Shown: positions 6,540-14,058, counted from the first letter of the stretch. The stretch: DNA of 14,077 bases from an uncultured Muribaculaceae bacterium (GCA_910586595.1 CAJUJB010000059.1:1-14077), one strand, 5' to 3'. A program made the numbers and translations. The notes: generated from the letters alone by a model not told the origin.

Positions 6540-8591
6540 TTATTTCTTCTCCATCATCTCCACAGAACGGGCAATGAAGTCGGCAAGCTGCTGACCACGC
6601 AGCAGACCATTGCCGAGCAGAGCCAGATCCACGAGCTGACTTACTTCAGGGGCCTTACGGGCGTATGCGTCAATTGCCTCCGACTGGCTTGCACGGGCAT
6701 CGGCAACTTCCTTCTCAAGGTCTTTAACCTTCTGCTCATCCTCGGCAGAGAGAGCCTTATCTCCGGCATCCTTACGAATCTTGTCGGCCTCGGCATTCTT
6801 TTGATCGATAGTATCGAGGAGGGGTTTGACGGTTGACTCAAGTTCCTTGTCAGCCTGTTCCTTTATGCTCTTGACCAAAGGATGCTCAGTGTTGACCACA
6901 AGCTGATAGTTATCGGGAAGTTCACCATAGAAACTCATTCCAGGCTGTAGGGCGGCCATCTCCTTCATTCGGCGCATATATTCATTCTGAGTGAGAACTA
7001 TTGGCTGATCGGTAGGAGCCAACGCCTCAAACTGCACAGTGAAGCTTGCCTTCTCCACCTTGCGGGTATCGGCTTCAAAAAGGCGCGACAGGATGGCTGT
7101 TTCAACCGGAGTGAGGCCTGCCGAACGGCGGTCGCTCTTGCGGATAAGGTTATCCACAACATCCGAGTCTACACGGACGAGTTCGGTATTCTCAAGTTTT
7201 CTCTCGAGCAAGCCAACGAAGTGGTTGTCAAGCTGGCCGTCGAGCAGGAGCACATTATAGCCCTTGTCGTTAGCAGCCTTGATATAGTTGTACTGCGCAG
7301 TAGGATCGGTTGCGTAGAGATATACAATCTTTCCGTCGGCATTGGTCTGCGAGGCCTCTACAAGAGTCTTGTACTCGTCGAGAGTGAAATATCGTCCTTC
7401 GGTGTCGCGGAGGAGGAGGAATTTCATAGCTGCATCGCAGAACTTCTCGTCGGTGAGCATGCCGTATACGATGAAGATACGGATGTCATCCCACTTTTTC
7501 TCAAATGCGGCTCTATCGGCGCGGAAAAGCTCGTCAAGACGGGCGGCCACCTTCTTGGTGATATAGCCCGAAATTTTCTTCACGGCACTATCGGCCTGAA
7601 GATAGCTTCGCGATACATTCAGAGGTATGTCGGGAGAGTCAATCACACCTTGAAGCAACTGCATGAACTCAGGCACTACGCCTTCCACCGAGTCAGTCAC
7701 ATATACCTGATTACAATAGAGCTGGATACGGTTGCGGTTGATGTCGAAATTATTCTTAATTTTCGGGAAATAAAGAATACCGGTCAGCGTGAACGGGAAA
7801 TCGACATTCAAGTGAATCCAGAAGAGAGGCTCCTCCTCACCAGGATAAAGATCCTGATAGAATTTCAGATAGTCAGCATCGGTAAGATCAGCAGGTTTCT
7901 TCATCCACTGAGGTTCGGTAGAATTTACCACAAGGTCACGCTCAGTGTCTTTCCATTCACCATCTTTCCACTCGCGTTCTTTGCCGGAGATTACAGGGAT
8001 GGGAAGGAAACGACAATATTTGCGGAGGAGCATGTCGACACGCTGCTGATCAAGGAACTCAGTACTCTCCTTATCGATATAAAGGATAATATCAGTGCCT
8101 CGCTCAGTGCGGTCGCCTTTGCCCATGCTGTATTCAGGCGAGCCGTCGCATTCCCAGCGCACAGGTTCTGCGCCTTCTTTATAACTCAACGAATTGATCA
8201 CCACCTTCTCGGCAACCATGAAGGCTGAGTAAAAGCCGAGTCCGAAGTGACCGATGATGGAGTTGGCTGTATCTTTATACTTATTCAAGAAATCTTCGGC
8301 GCCAGAAAACGCAATCTGGTTGATATACTTCTCGACGTCGGCGGCATCCATGCCGATGCCATGGTCTGAAACCGTGAGTGTTCCGGCTTCCTTGTCGACA
8401 GTCACACGGACATCGAGGTCGCCGACCTCACCCTTGAAGTCGCCAAATGAAGCGAGTGTGCGGAGCTTCTGAGATGCGTCGACAGCGTTCGACACCAGTT
8501 CTCTCAGAAAAATCTCATGATCGCTGTATAAAAATTTCTTGATAACCGGGAAGATGTTCTCGGTAGTAACTCCGATAGTACCTTTCTGCAT
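6540..8591 (-). CDS. htpG: Chaperone HtpG (bacterial Hsp90)
   Basis: 683 residues. Cytosolic ATP-dependent dimeric chaperone that remodels client proteins, often with DnaK. The N-terminal GHKL ATPase domain shows EIFLRELVSNAVDA (26-39, with the catalytic Glu and Mg-binding Asn), DHGIGM (76-81) and the lid glycine motif GHFGLGFYSAF (114-124), all matching E. coli HtpG closely. Middle and C-terminal domains follow. E. coli HtpG has 624 residues; much of the extra length is a Lys/Glu/Asp-rich, probably coiled-coil segment at about 577-645 inside the C-terminal dimerisation region. The start MQKGTIGVTTENIF aligns with the family start. It is a single-gene unit with a terminator behind and a sigma-54-like promoter in front. 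Confidence 0.97.
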   Translation of the reverse strand: MQKGTIGVTTENIFPVIKKFLYSDHEIFLRELVSNAVDASQKLRTLASFGDFKGEVGDLDVRVTVDKEAGTLTVSDHGIGMDAADVEKYINQIAFSGAEDFLNKYKDTANSIIGHFGLGFYSAFMVAEKVVINSLSYKEGAEPVRWECDGSPEYSMGKGDRTERGTDIILYIDKESTEFLDQQRVDMLLRKYCRFLPIPVISGKEREWKDGEWKDTERDLVVNSTEPQWMKKPADLTDADYLKFYQDLYPGEEEPLFWIHLNVDFPFTLTGILYFPKIKNNFDINRNRIQLYCNQVYVTDSVEGVVPEFMQLLQGVIDSPDIPLNVSRSYLQADSAVKKISGYITKKVAARLDELFRADRAAFEKKWDDIRIFIVYGMLTDEKFCDAAMKFLLLRDTEGRYFTLDEYKTLVEASQTNADGKIVYLYATDPTAQYNYIKAANDKGYNVLLLDGQLDNHFVGLLERKLENTELVRVDSDVVDNLIRKSDRRSAGLTPVETAILSRLFEADTRKVEKASFTVQFEALAPTDQPIVLTQNEYMRRMKEMAALQPGMSFYGELPDNYQLVVNTEHPLVKSIKEQADKELESTVKPLLDTIDQKNAEADKIRKDAGDKALSAEDEQKVKDLEKEVADARASQSEAIDAYARKAPEVSQLVDLALLGNGLLRGQQLADFIARSVEMMEKK

Positions 8592-8641
8592 AGTATATTT
8601 ATATTTTTGATTTGATTACTTATTTACTTAGTAACATTCAG

Positions 8642-8656
8642 GCAAAAAATATGCCA
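8642..8656 (-). promoter_or_regulatory. Sigma-54-type -24/-12 promoter of htpG
   Basis: On the minus strand TGGCATATTTTTTGC (8656-8642) has GG and GC exactly ten bases apart and matches the RpoN consensus TGGCAC-N5-TTGC at all but one defined position. Transcription would start near 8631, about 40 bases before the ATG at 8591. No TAnnTTTG box was found in this gap (the nearest, TA-N3-TTTG, has one base too many). Confidence 0.55.
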
Positions 8657-8667
8657 CACACGCCGAC

Positions 8668-8680
8668 TGACATTTTGTCA
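8668..8680. promoter_or_regulatory. TGACA-N3-TGTCA palindrome upstream of htpG
   Basis: A perfect 5-bp inverted repeat with a 3-base spacer, 11 bases upstream of the -24 element of the sigma-54-like promoter. It looks like the binding site of a dimeric regulator. Centred near -43 it is closer than most enhancer-binding-protein sites, so an operator or a site for another factor is also possible. Confidence 0.45.
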
Positions 8681-8700
8681 CTTTTAGCGTTTTTTTACGG

Positions 8701-8738
8701 GCGGAGCCCCACCGGCTTAAACACCGGCAGGGCTCCGC
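8701..8738 (-). terminator. Strong hairpin after the MIP channel gene
   Basis: GCGGAGCCC (8701-8709) pairs with GGGCTCCGC (8730-8738), with a CCGG/CCGG pairing inside. It starts 24 bases after the stop of the channel gene (minus strand). Neither side has a clear T-tract next to the stem, so it may be a terminator of weak canonical form or a 3'-end stabiliser. It lies just upstream of the htpG control region and would insulate it. Confidence 0.55.
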
Positions 8739-8761
8739 TTATAGATAGTTGAGGAAAGAAA

Positions 8762-9457
8762 TCATTTGATCGAACGACGGCCACCGGCCATTGCTACCCA
8801 GCAGATGACAGCGATCACGGCGCCGATAGCCGGGCCAACGAGCATGATCCAGAAGTCACCCCAAGCCTCAGGGCAGAATACTGCGGGGCCGAAGCTACGT
8901 GCAGGGTTAACCGAGCAGTTGTCGACAGGAATTCCTACGATGTTGACCAGGCCGAGGGCGAGGCCGATGGCGAGACCTGCGAATTTGCCGAAGCCCTTGC
9001 TTGCGTCAGTAGCTCCAAGCACAATGAGTACGAAGAAGAAGGTGAGAAGGCCTTCGGAGAGAAGAGCCATGCCCGAGGTTGCGCCAGGCTGGAGCACATT
9101 GGTGGCAAGATATTTGTCGGGGGCGGTAGTACCTCCGAAATTGAACTCGGGAGCCATGTTCATGAACCAGAAAAGGAATCCGGCACCGATAGTTGCGCCG
9201 AGAAGCTGGAACACAATATAACCCACACAATCCTTACCGCTCATGCGGCCGGCAAGGAACATCGCAAACGAAACAGCCGGATTGACATGGCAACCGGAGA
9301 TATTGCCGATGCAGTAGCACAGACATACCAGCACAAGGCCAAAGCACAGACCGATGCCGAGACCACCGATAGAAGGGCCGGCCAAAACGGCGCTGCCGCA
9401 AGCGAGAAGGACGAGGAACATTGTGCCTACGCCTTCAGCTACTAATTTTTTCATCAT
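8762..9457 (-). CDS. MIP-family (aquaporin-type) membrane channel
   Basis: 231 residues, six membrane helices and the two half-helix NPA motifs: SGCHVNPAVS (Asn59-Pro60-Ala61) and CSVNPARSFG (Asn184-Pro185-Ala186). Overall similarity is to the AqpZ side of the family (NISGxHxNPA, IPVxNxSVNPARS), not to GlpF. Lining it up with E. coli AqpZ by spacing to the NPA motifs, the aromatic/arginine filter would be Phe39, Asn172, Cys181 and Arg187, against Phe43, His174, Thr183 and Arg189 in AqpZ. The water-channel histidine is therefore replaced, so transport of water alone should not be assumed. Two Met codons open the frame; the second (MKKLVAEG) is the common family start. Single gene with no clear promoter box; divergent from pheS. 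Confidence 0.9.
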   Translation of the reverse strand: MMKKLVAEGVGTMFLVLLACGSAVLAGPSIGGLGIGLCFGLVLVCLCYCIGNISGCHVNPAVSFAMFLAGRMSGKDCVGYIVFQLLGATIGAGFLFWFMNMAPEFNFGGTTAPDKYLATNVLQPGATSGMALLSEGLLTFFFVLIVLGATDASKGFGKFAGLAIGLALGLVNIVGIPVDNCSVNPARSFGPAVFCPEAWGDFWIMLVGPAIGAVIAVICWVAMAGGRRSIK

Positions 9458-9612
9458 AAATAGTTTGATTGAACGTGGATAGAAAATTTAGATTTATTAA
9501 ACTTATAACGGAAATCTTATACAATTTGTTTGAACACCTACGATTTTTTCCGCATTATTATTCACTTTAAAATATAGGTGAGCCTCAGAAGGCTTGTTTC
9601 ATTTTTTTTTCG

Positions 9613-9620
9613 TAATTTTG
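9613..9620 (+). promoter_or_regulatory. -7 box of the pheS operon
   Basis: TAATTTTG matches TAnnTTTG on the plus strand, 20 bases before the pheS ATG, so the leader would be about 15 bases. No convincing TTTG is seen at -33 spacing. The rest of the divergent gap 9458-9612 is AT-rich with no further clear element. Confidence 0.55.
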
Positions 9621-9640
9621 CGGTCTAAAAATCTTACGAG

Positions 9641-10660
9641 ATGATAAGCAAAATCAACGAAATACGCGCCGAGCTCGACGCACTCACCGCGGCCAATGCA
9701 GCCGAAGCTGAAGCCCTGCGCATTAAATACCTTAGCAAAAAAGGCGCTATAAGCGCTTTAATGAATGACTTCCGCAACGTTCCTGCCGAGCAGAAACGCG
9801 AGCTTGGCCAAGCCCTCAATGAGCTTAAGAACTATGCCACCGAGCGGATCAACAATCTTAAGGAAGCTGCGGCTGCCGGCTGTGGCGACAACGACGGTCT
9901 CGACCTCACCCGTTCTGCCGCTCCGGTTCGCTTGGGCACACGTCATCCTCTGTCGCTGGTGCGCGAACAGATTATCGACATCTTCCGCCGTCTTGGCTTT
10001 ACAATTGCAGAAGGCCCTGAGGTTGAAGACGACTGGCACGTATTCGAATCTCTTAACTTTGCCGCCGATCACCCTGCACGCGACATGCAGGACACATTCT
10101 TCATAGGCCGCAATCCCGACGTGCTGCTCCGCACCCACACCTCTTCGGTGCAGACACGCGTCATGACATCTCAGAAGCCCCCTATCCGCATCATTTGCCC
10201 CGGTCGCGTATACCGCAACGAAGCCATCTCGGCCCGCGCACACTGCTTCTTCCACCAGGTCGAAGCCCTTTACGTTGACAAAAACGTAACGTTTGCCGAT
10301 CTTCGCCAGACCCTCCTGTATTTCGCCCGTGAAATGTTCGGCCCCCAGACTCAGATCCGTCTGCGTCCGAGCTACTTCCCCTTCACCGAGCCCTCTGCAG
10401 AAATGGATATCAGCTGCGACCTTTGCGGTGGTAAAGGCTGCTCATTCTGTAAAGGAACAGGCTGGGTAGAAATCCTCGGCTGCGGCATGGTTGACCCCGC
10501 TGTGCTCGAAGCATGCGGCATCGACTCGAAAGAGTATACCGGTTTCGCACTCGGCATGGGCATAGAGCGTATAACTAACCTGAAATACCGCGTCAAAGAC
10601 CTCCGTCTATTCTCCGAGAACGACATCCGATTCCTCGAAGAGTTTACAGCCGCACATTGA
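9641..10660 (+). CDS. pheS: Phenylalanine-tRNA ligase alpha subunit
   Basis: 339 residues (E. coli 327). Catalytic subunit of the alpha2-beta2 class II enzyme that charges tRNA-Phe. An N-terminal helical hairpin (about 1-80) is followed by the class II core: RHPLSLVREQI (101-111), EGPEVEDDWHVFESLNF (124-140), LLRTHTSSVQTR (162-173), motif 2 region PGRVYRNEAISARAH (187-201), and motif 3 GMGIER (305-310) in the family-typical GFALGMGIERITNLKYRVKDLR. Between motifs 2 and 3 there is a Cys4 knuckle (Cys259, 262, 267, 270) with DnaJ-like CxxCxGxG spacing, absent from E. coli PheS. The partner pheT is not adjacent. First gene of the plus-strand cluster with nth. Confidence 0.97.
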   Translation: MISKINEIRAELDALTAANAAEAEALRIKYLSKKGAISALMNDFRNVPAEQKRELGQALNELKNYATERINNLKEAAAAGCGDNDGLDLTRSAAPVRLGTRHPLSLVREQIIDIFRRLGFTIAEGPEVEDDWHVFESLNFAADHPARDMQDTFFIGRNPDVLLRTHTSSVQTRVMTSQKPPIRIICPGRVYRNEAISARAHCFFHQVEALYVDKNVTFADLRQTLLYFAREMFGPQTQIRLRPSYFPFTEPSAEMDISCDLCGGKGCSFCKGTGWVEILGCGMVDPAVLEACGIDSKEYTGFALGMGIERITNLKYRVKDLRLFSENDIRFLEEFTAAH

Positions 10661-10675
10661 TACTCATCTCATATA

Positions 10676-10711
10676 CGATGCCGCAGGGAGCCGACGCACT
10701 CTGCGGCATCG
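10676..10711 (+). other. Hairpin between pheS and nth
   Basis: CGATGCCGCAG (10676-10686) and CTGCGGCATCG (10701-10711) form a perfect 11-bp stem with a 14-base loop. It begins 16 bases after the pheS stop and ends 18 bases before the nth ATG. No T-tract follows, so it is more likely a partial attenuator or an mRNA-processing or stability element than a full terminator. Confidence 0.6.
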
Positions 10712-10729
10712 CCAGATAAAACCCTAATC

Positions 10730-11416
10730 ATGAAACAGGCCGACCGATACAAAGCCGTCATCGAGCGTTTCGAGCACGAGATGCCGTCGCCACGCACCGA
10801 GCTACACTATGAAAATCCATATCAGCTCCTGGTGGCTGTTATTTTATCGGCCCAATGCACCGACAAGCGCGTCAACCTTATCACACCTGCGTTATTCGAG
10901 GCCTACCCTACTCCAGAGGCCCTTGCTAAGGCGAGTGCCGACGATATTTTCGCACTGATCAAATCGTGTTCCTATCCCAACAACAAAACACGGTCGCTGA
11001 TGGGGATGGCGAAAAAACTGACAGAAGACTTCTCAGGCAAAGTACCCGATGACATCGACAGCCTCATGAGTCTCCCTGGCGTAGGCCGCAAGACCGCAAA
11101 TGTCATTCTTTCGGTTATCTATAATCACCCGGCGATGGCGGTCGACACACACGTATTCCGTGTTGCCGAGCGTATCGGCCTCACCACCCGTAGCCGCAAT
11201 CCACTCTCCACAGAGAAAAAACTCACCGGCCACATTCCCGAGGAACTGATTGCCAAGGCACACCACTGGCTCATTCTTCATGGTCGCTACGTCTGCAAGG
11301 CCCGCAAGCCGATGTGCGAAGGTTGTTTCCTATCCGACTTATGCCGTCATCATGAGAATGAAGTCAAAGCGGAGCAAAAGAAGATAGACGCAATCAAAAA
11401 ATCTGCCACGCCTTAA
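10730..11416 (+). CDS. nth: Endonuclease III (DNA glycosylase/AP lyase)
   Basis: 228 residues. Base-excision repair enzyme that removes oxidised pyrimidines and cuts at the abasic site. The helix-hairpin-helix LPGVGRKTA (115-123) contains the catalytic Lys121; the catalytic Asp139 is in AVDTHVFRV. The C-terminal 4Fe-4S loop has the family pattern Cys189-x6-Cys196-x2-Cys199-x5-Cys205. All key residues of E. coli Nth are present, so it should be active. A charged tail of about 20 residues (EVKAEQKKIDAIKK) follows the cluster. It sits 69 bases after pheS, behind a hairpin, and 20 bases before the next membrane-protein gene. Confidence 0.97.
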   Translation: MKQADRYKAVIERFEHEMPSPRTELHYENPYQLLVAVILSAQCTDKRVNLITPALFEAYPTPEALAKASADDIFALIKSCSYPNNKTRSLMGMAKKLTEDFSGKVPDDIDSLMSLPGVGRKTANVILSVIYNHPAMAVDTHVFRVAERIGLTTRSRNPLSTEKKLTGHIPEELIAKAHHWLILHGRYVCKARKPMCEGCFLSDLCRHHENEVKAEQKKIDAIKKSATP

Positions 11417-11436
11417 GATAAAACACAACTATCCTA

Positions 11437-12078
11437 ATGGACGAAGATAATCTCTTCATATTCACCATCGAGGTTCTGGGCACCATAGCATTTGCCATCT
11501 CCGGTATACGATTGGCGGCCGCCAAAAGCTTCGATTGGTTCGGAGCCTACATCGTAGGGCTTGTAACAGCTATCGGAGGTGGAACACTGCGCGACCTCCT
11601 GCTTGGCATTCCCGTATTCTGGATGCAATCCGGCATGTATCTCGCTGTCACATTCCTCTCCCTCGTCACCGTCATCATCTTCCGCAAAGCCCTTGTAAAA
11701 GGTATGCGTACGCTATTTATCTTCGACGCCATCGGGCTGGCCTTATTCGTCGTCGTTGGCATAGAAAAAAGTTTCGCCGCCGACTTCCCGGCATGGGTGG
11801 CCATCGCAATGGGTATTATAACCGGTTCATTCGGTGGTGTGACGCGTGATATACTCATCAATGAAGAGCCTCTTTTCTTCCGGAAAGACATTTATGCCAC
11901 AGCCTGTCTGGCCGGAGGATTGATTTACTGGTTGGTGATGAACATTCCCGGCACAACACCCATAGTGCCGCAGATATGCTGTGCCGTGACGGTGGTAGGA
12001 CTTCGCATCGCTGCCGTACACTTCAACTGGGCTCTCCCCATACTAAAAGTTGACCCTAAAGATCTACCTGAACAATGA
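11437..12078 (+). CDS. TRIC-family (UPF0126/YicG-like) membrane protein
   Basis: 213 residues with about seven hydrophobic segments. It has the two internally repeated glycine/charged motifs of the family, GGGTLRDLLLG (47-57) and GGVTRDIL (133-140), reflecting the two-fold repeat of three helices. Bacterial relatives of TRIC form trimeric cation channels in the inner membrane; other members of this family have been linked to glycine uptake, so the cargo is not certain. Its last bases overlap the start of the GtrA-family gene (ATGA), indicating translational coupling. No signal peptide; the start MDEDNLFIF is the family-typical position. Confidence 0.88.
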   Translation: MDEDNLFIFTIEVLGTIAFAISGIRLAAAKSFDWFGAYIVGLVTAIGGGTLRDLLLGIPVFWMQSGMYLAVTFLSLVTVIIFRKALVKGMRTLFIFDAIGLALFVVVGIEKSFAADFPAWVAIAMGIITGSFGGVTRDILINEEPLFFRKDIYATACLAGGLIYWLVMNIPGTTPIVPQICCAVTVVGLRIAAVHFNWALPILKVDPKDLPEQ

Positions 12079-12518
12079 CAGAAGAAACTGCGGGAACAGA
12101 CACCCGTACTGAAAAAATACTGCAATTTGTCCGCTATTGCCTCGTAGGCGTTCTCAACACCTTGGTCACACTTGGTGTGATTTACTTGTGCAAATCATTT
12201 CTTGGATGGAATCTTTATGTGAGCAACGCCCTCGGATATATTTGCGGCGTGATCAATTCCTTCCTTTGCAACAAATCATGGGTCTTCAAGTCGAAAGGCG
12301 GCTACCGCAAAGAGGCAATCCGGTTCTTCATCGGCTTCGGCCTATGCTACGCACTCCAGTTCTTCGTAGTATGGATGCTCACAAACAGCTGGATTGGCAG
12401 TCTCGACTTCATGGTATATGGTGTGGTAATCTCCGGCTACGGCATCGCCACCTTGCTGGGAAATGTGATGTACACACTCGCAAACTTCGTCTACAACCGC
12501 ACCGTCACCTTCAAATAA
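12075..12518 (+). CDS. GtrA-family membrane protein
   Basis: 147 residues, four predicted helices (about 20-40, 48-66, 82-102, 113-136). Family signatures are VRYCLVGVLNTLVTLGV near the start, NSFLCNKSWVF (61-71) and the closing NFVYNRTVTFK (137-147). GtrA proteins are thought to help flip undecaprenyl-phosphate-linked sugars across the inner membrane for glycosylation of surface polymers, but no glycosyltransferase is next to it. The ATG overlaps the stop of the TRIC-family gene by four bases. It is the last gene of the plus-strand cluster and converges on the GIY-YIG gene. The 45 bases between them contain no strong terminator. Confidence 0.88.
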   Translation: MTEETAGTDTRTEKILQFVRYCLVGVLNTLVTLGVIYLCKSFLGWNLYVSNALGYICGVINSFLCNKSWVFKSKGGYRKEAIRFFIGFGLCYALQFFVVWMLTNSWIGSLDFMVYGVVISGYGIATLLGNVMYTLANFVYNRTVTFK

Positions 12519-12563
12519 TCACCGGCCGGACACGAGTTAGCAAAGCAAAAGATAACCTAATTG

Positions 12564-13316
12564 CTAAAACCCTGTACGAGGAATATAAGTGACTGCACCA
12601 CCACTACCAAAAGGATAGTCTGATACATCTTTATTCAAGTAAGGCGAATCAGTAACTATATTACCTTCAAAAGCAATGCGCCGTCCACTATCGCTCTCAC
12701 AAACGTTGTAGCCTTTAACGTCTATTACTATACGCACAATTTTTCTATATACTCCTAAGATAAAATCCACTTTAGCAGCTTTCTTTGCAGAAATAACCCA
12801 ATATTTACGGGCACTCTCATAAACATTTGCTCGTCGATAAACACCATAAGCCTTTGACTGGTTATAACTTTTATTCAAACTTACAAGAAGTAATCTATCC
12901 CCGGCAACAGGCTCAATTTTGGGGCAATCATATAGTATATTGATTTCCTCGGTAGTCTTGATGCCTTCATCCCATTGGTGATGGCCAGTGGCGATATTTG
13001 CCAAGACATTTTTCATATTAAATGATTCATAAGTTAATAAATCTATGATAGACGATTCGACCAGAAAAGCCTCCTTCTCAGAAAGATTATGCCTAAGTAT
13101 ATAATAAATTACTTCTAAACCAGCTTCGTGAATCTCTCTAATAGTAGTTAGCTTAAGACTGTCGGAATTATCTCTTAGCGCATCCTTGGCATGATTATAA
13201 ATTCTATCTCCACACCCTTTTCCTACATAAAATATACATTTATTTCTTGGATCAACGAGTGCATAGACGTAGTATTTTAGAGCAGACTTAACACTCTCTT
13301 TGAAAAATTCACTCAT
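12564..13316 (-). CDS. LEM-3-like GIY-YIG domain protein
   Basis: 250 residues. The N-terminal 95 residues form a GIY-YIG nuclease fold: YYVYAL (15-20, the GIY strand), FYVGKG (29-34, the YIG strand), Arg38, His42 and the metal-binding Glu87 in AFLVESSIID. All expected catalytic positions are present, so nuclease activity is plausible. Residues about 138-245 form a second, beta-rich domain with VYESARKYWVISAKKAAKVDFILGV-type sequence (165 on) and a Phe-Glu-Gly...Tyr-Leu end region, which recurs behind this GIY-YIG type and may be a PUA/EVE-like binding module; that last point is inference. No function is established. AT-richer than the genes to its left, with the MntA-HepT pair 86 bases upstream on the same strand; no clear promoter box lies in that gap. 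Confidence 0.75.
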   Translation of the reverse strand: MSEFFKESVKSALKYYVYALVDPRNKCIFYVGKGCGDRIYNHAKDALRDNSDSLKLTTIREIHEAGLEVIYYILRHNLSEKEAFLVESSIIDLLTYESFNMKNVLANIATGHHQWDEGIKTTEEINILYDCPKIEPVAGDRLLLVSLNKSYNQSKAYGVYRRANVYESARKYWVISAKKAAKVDFILGVYRKIVRIVIDVKGYNVCESDSGRRIAFEGNIVTDSPYLNKDVSDYPFGSGGAVTYIPRTGF

Positions 13317-13402
13317 GTTTTTTTGAATACTATAGGTATTAGTACAATAAGGTAAGTAAAACTATGGCTGAGAGTAACACCATCGAGATTTGATAATCTA
13401 AT

Positions 13403-13741
13403 TTATTTATCCAACAGACTCTCAACCTCACTTTTCAAAAGAGGCATGTGATTTATTACAATCCCCCACAAAATATCGGGTTTCAATGAATCGTATGCAT
13501 GAATGACAAAGTTACGAGTGTCAACAACCTTTCGAGCAGCTGTAATTGGAATATTCGGATTAATCTTGAGAGCTTGGTTCATGGCTTCTCCCATTATCTC
13601 AATATTCCTTTCCACTCCTCGTCTGAAAAGAGTATCATTGCAAAATGTTGCATACTCCTTTGGTCTATCCTCCATAAAAGATTCTATCTCCAAAATAGAA
13701 GAAAGAATATCCGACATATATTTTCGTAATTTCCTATCCAT
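13403..13741 (-). CDS. hepT: HepT-like HEPN toxin (DUF86)
   Basis: 112 residues from the ATG at 13741. HEPN RNase toxin of the type VII HepT-MntA system. The catalytic and target motif Rx4HxY is intact as RNFVIHAY (Arg76, His81, Tyr83); in the family the Tyr is AMPylated by MntA, which silences the toxin. A longer frame opens at 13765 with eight more residues, but MDRKLRKYMSDIL is the usual family start and gives a short 8-base overlap with the mntA stop, against 32 bases for the longer frame; I therefore chose 13741. All-helical, no export signal. Terminates 86 bases before the GIY-YIG start. Confidence 0.88.
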   Translation of the reverse strand: MDRKLRKYMSDILSSILEIESFMEDRPKEYATFCNDTLFRRGVERNIEIMGEAMNQALKINPNIPITAARKVVDTRNFVIHAYDSLKPDILWGIVINHMPLLKSEVESLLDK

Positions 13742-14036
13742 ATATAAGGTGCTTGGTTTCTTCAAGTTCTTCCCTAAAGTAAGGATTTTTCACAGACGTC
13801 TCATCCACTAAATCGACATCTCTTCCAAACAATGATTTCAGGGCATGATAAAGGTCTAAAAAATTATCAGCATAGTTGCTGTAATCAATTTCCGAACTGA
13901 AGTTAACAAGAATATCCACGTCACTGCTATCGTTGAATCGCGGTGTAAGGATAGATCCAAAAGCATACAATTTACTGACCTTATGCTTTCGACACAAGGC
14001 AAATAGTTTCTGTATGTTGTCATTTATCAGTTGCAT
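13734..14036 (-). CDS. mntA: MntA-like nucleotidyltransferase antitoxin
   Basis: 100 residues. Minimal nucleotidyltransferase that neutralises HepT by transferring AMP to its tyrosine. The family motif GSx10DxD is exact: Gly27-Ser28 in YAFGSIL, then Asp39 and Asp41 in SDVDILV. A third acidic residue is available in GRDVDLVD (Asp75). It is upstream of hepT and overlaps it by eight bases, the common order for this pair. Length is near the family norm of about 100-140. A -7 box lies just ahead, so the pair seems to have its own promoter. Confidence 0.9.
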   Translation of the reverse strand: MQLINDNIQKLFALCRKHKVSKLYAFGSILTPRFNDSSDVDILVNFSSEIDYSNYADNFLDLYHALKSLFGRDVDLVDETSVKNPYFREELEETKHLIYG

Positions 14037-14058
14037 AATTCTATAGTTTAACCATTTA

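Noticed and set aside
7221..8228. 335-residue plus-strand frame
   Set aside because: It lies wholly within htpG on the opposite strand, has no family resemblance, and the htpG reading is unambiguous.
9581..9610. Short AGCCT/AGGCT hairpin followed by a T-run before pheS, terminator-like
   Set aside because: The stem is only five pairs, and the nearest upstream plus-strand gene ends more than 3 kb away; the T-run belongs to the AT-rich promoter region.
12537..12567. TTAGCAA/TTGCTAA inverted repeat between the convergent gtrA-like and GIY-YIG genes
   Set aside because: Seven AT-rich pairs with a 17-base loop and no T-tract on either strand; not convincing as a terminator.
13742..13765. Upstream ATG that would lengthen HepT by eight residues
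   Set aside because: It would overlap mntA by 32 bases; the ATG at 13741 gives the usual family start and an 8-base overlap.
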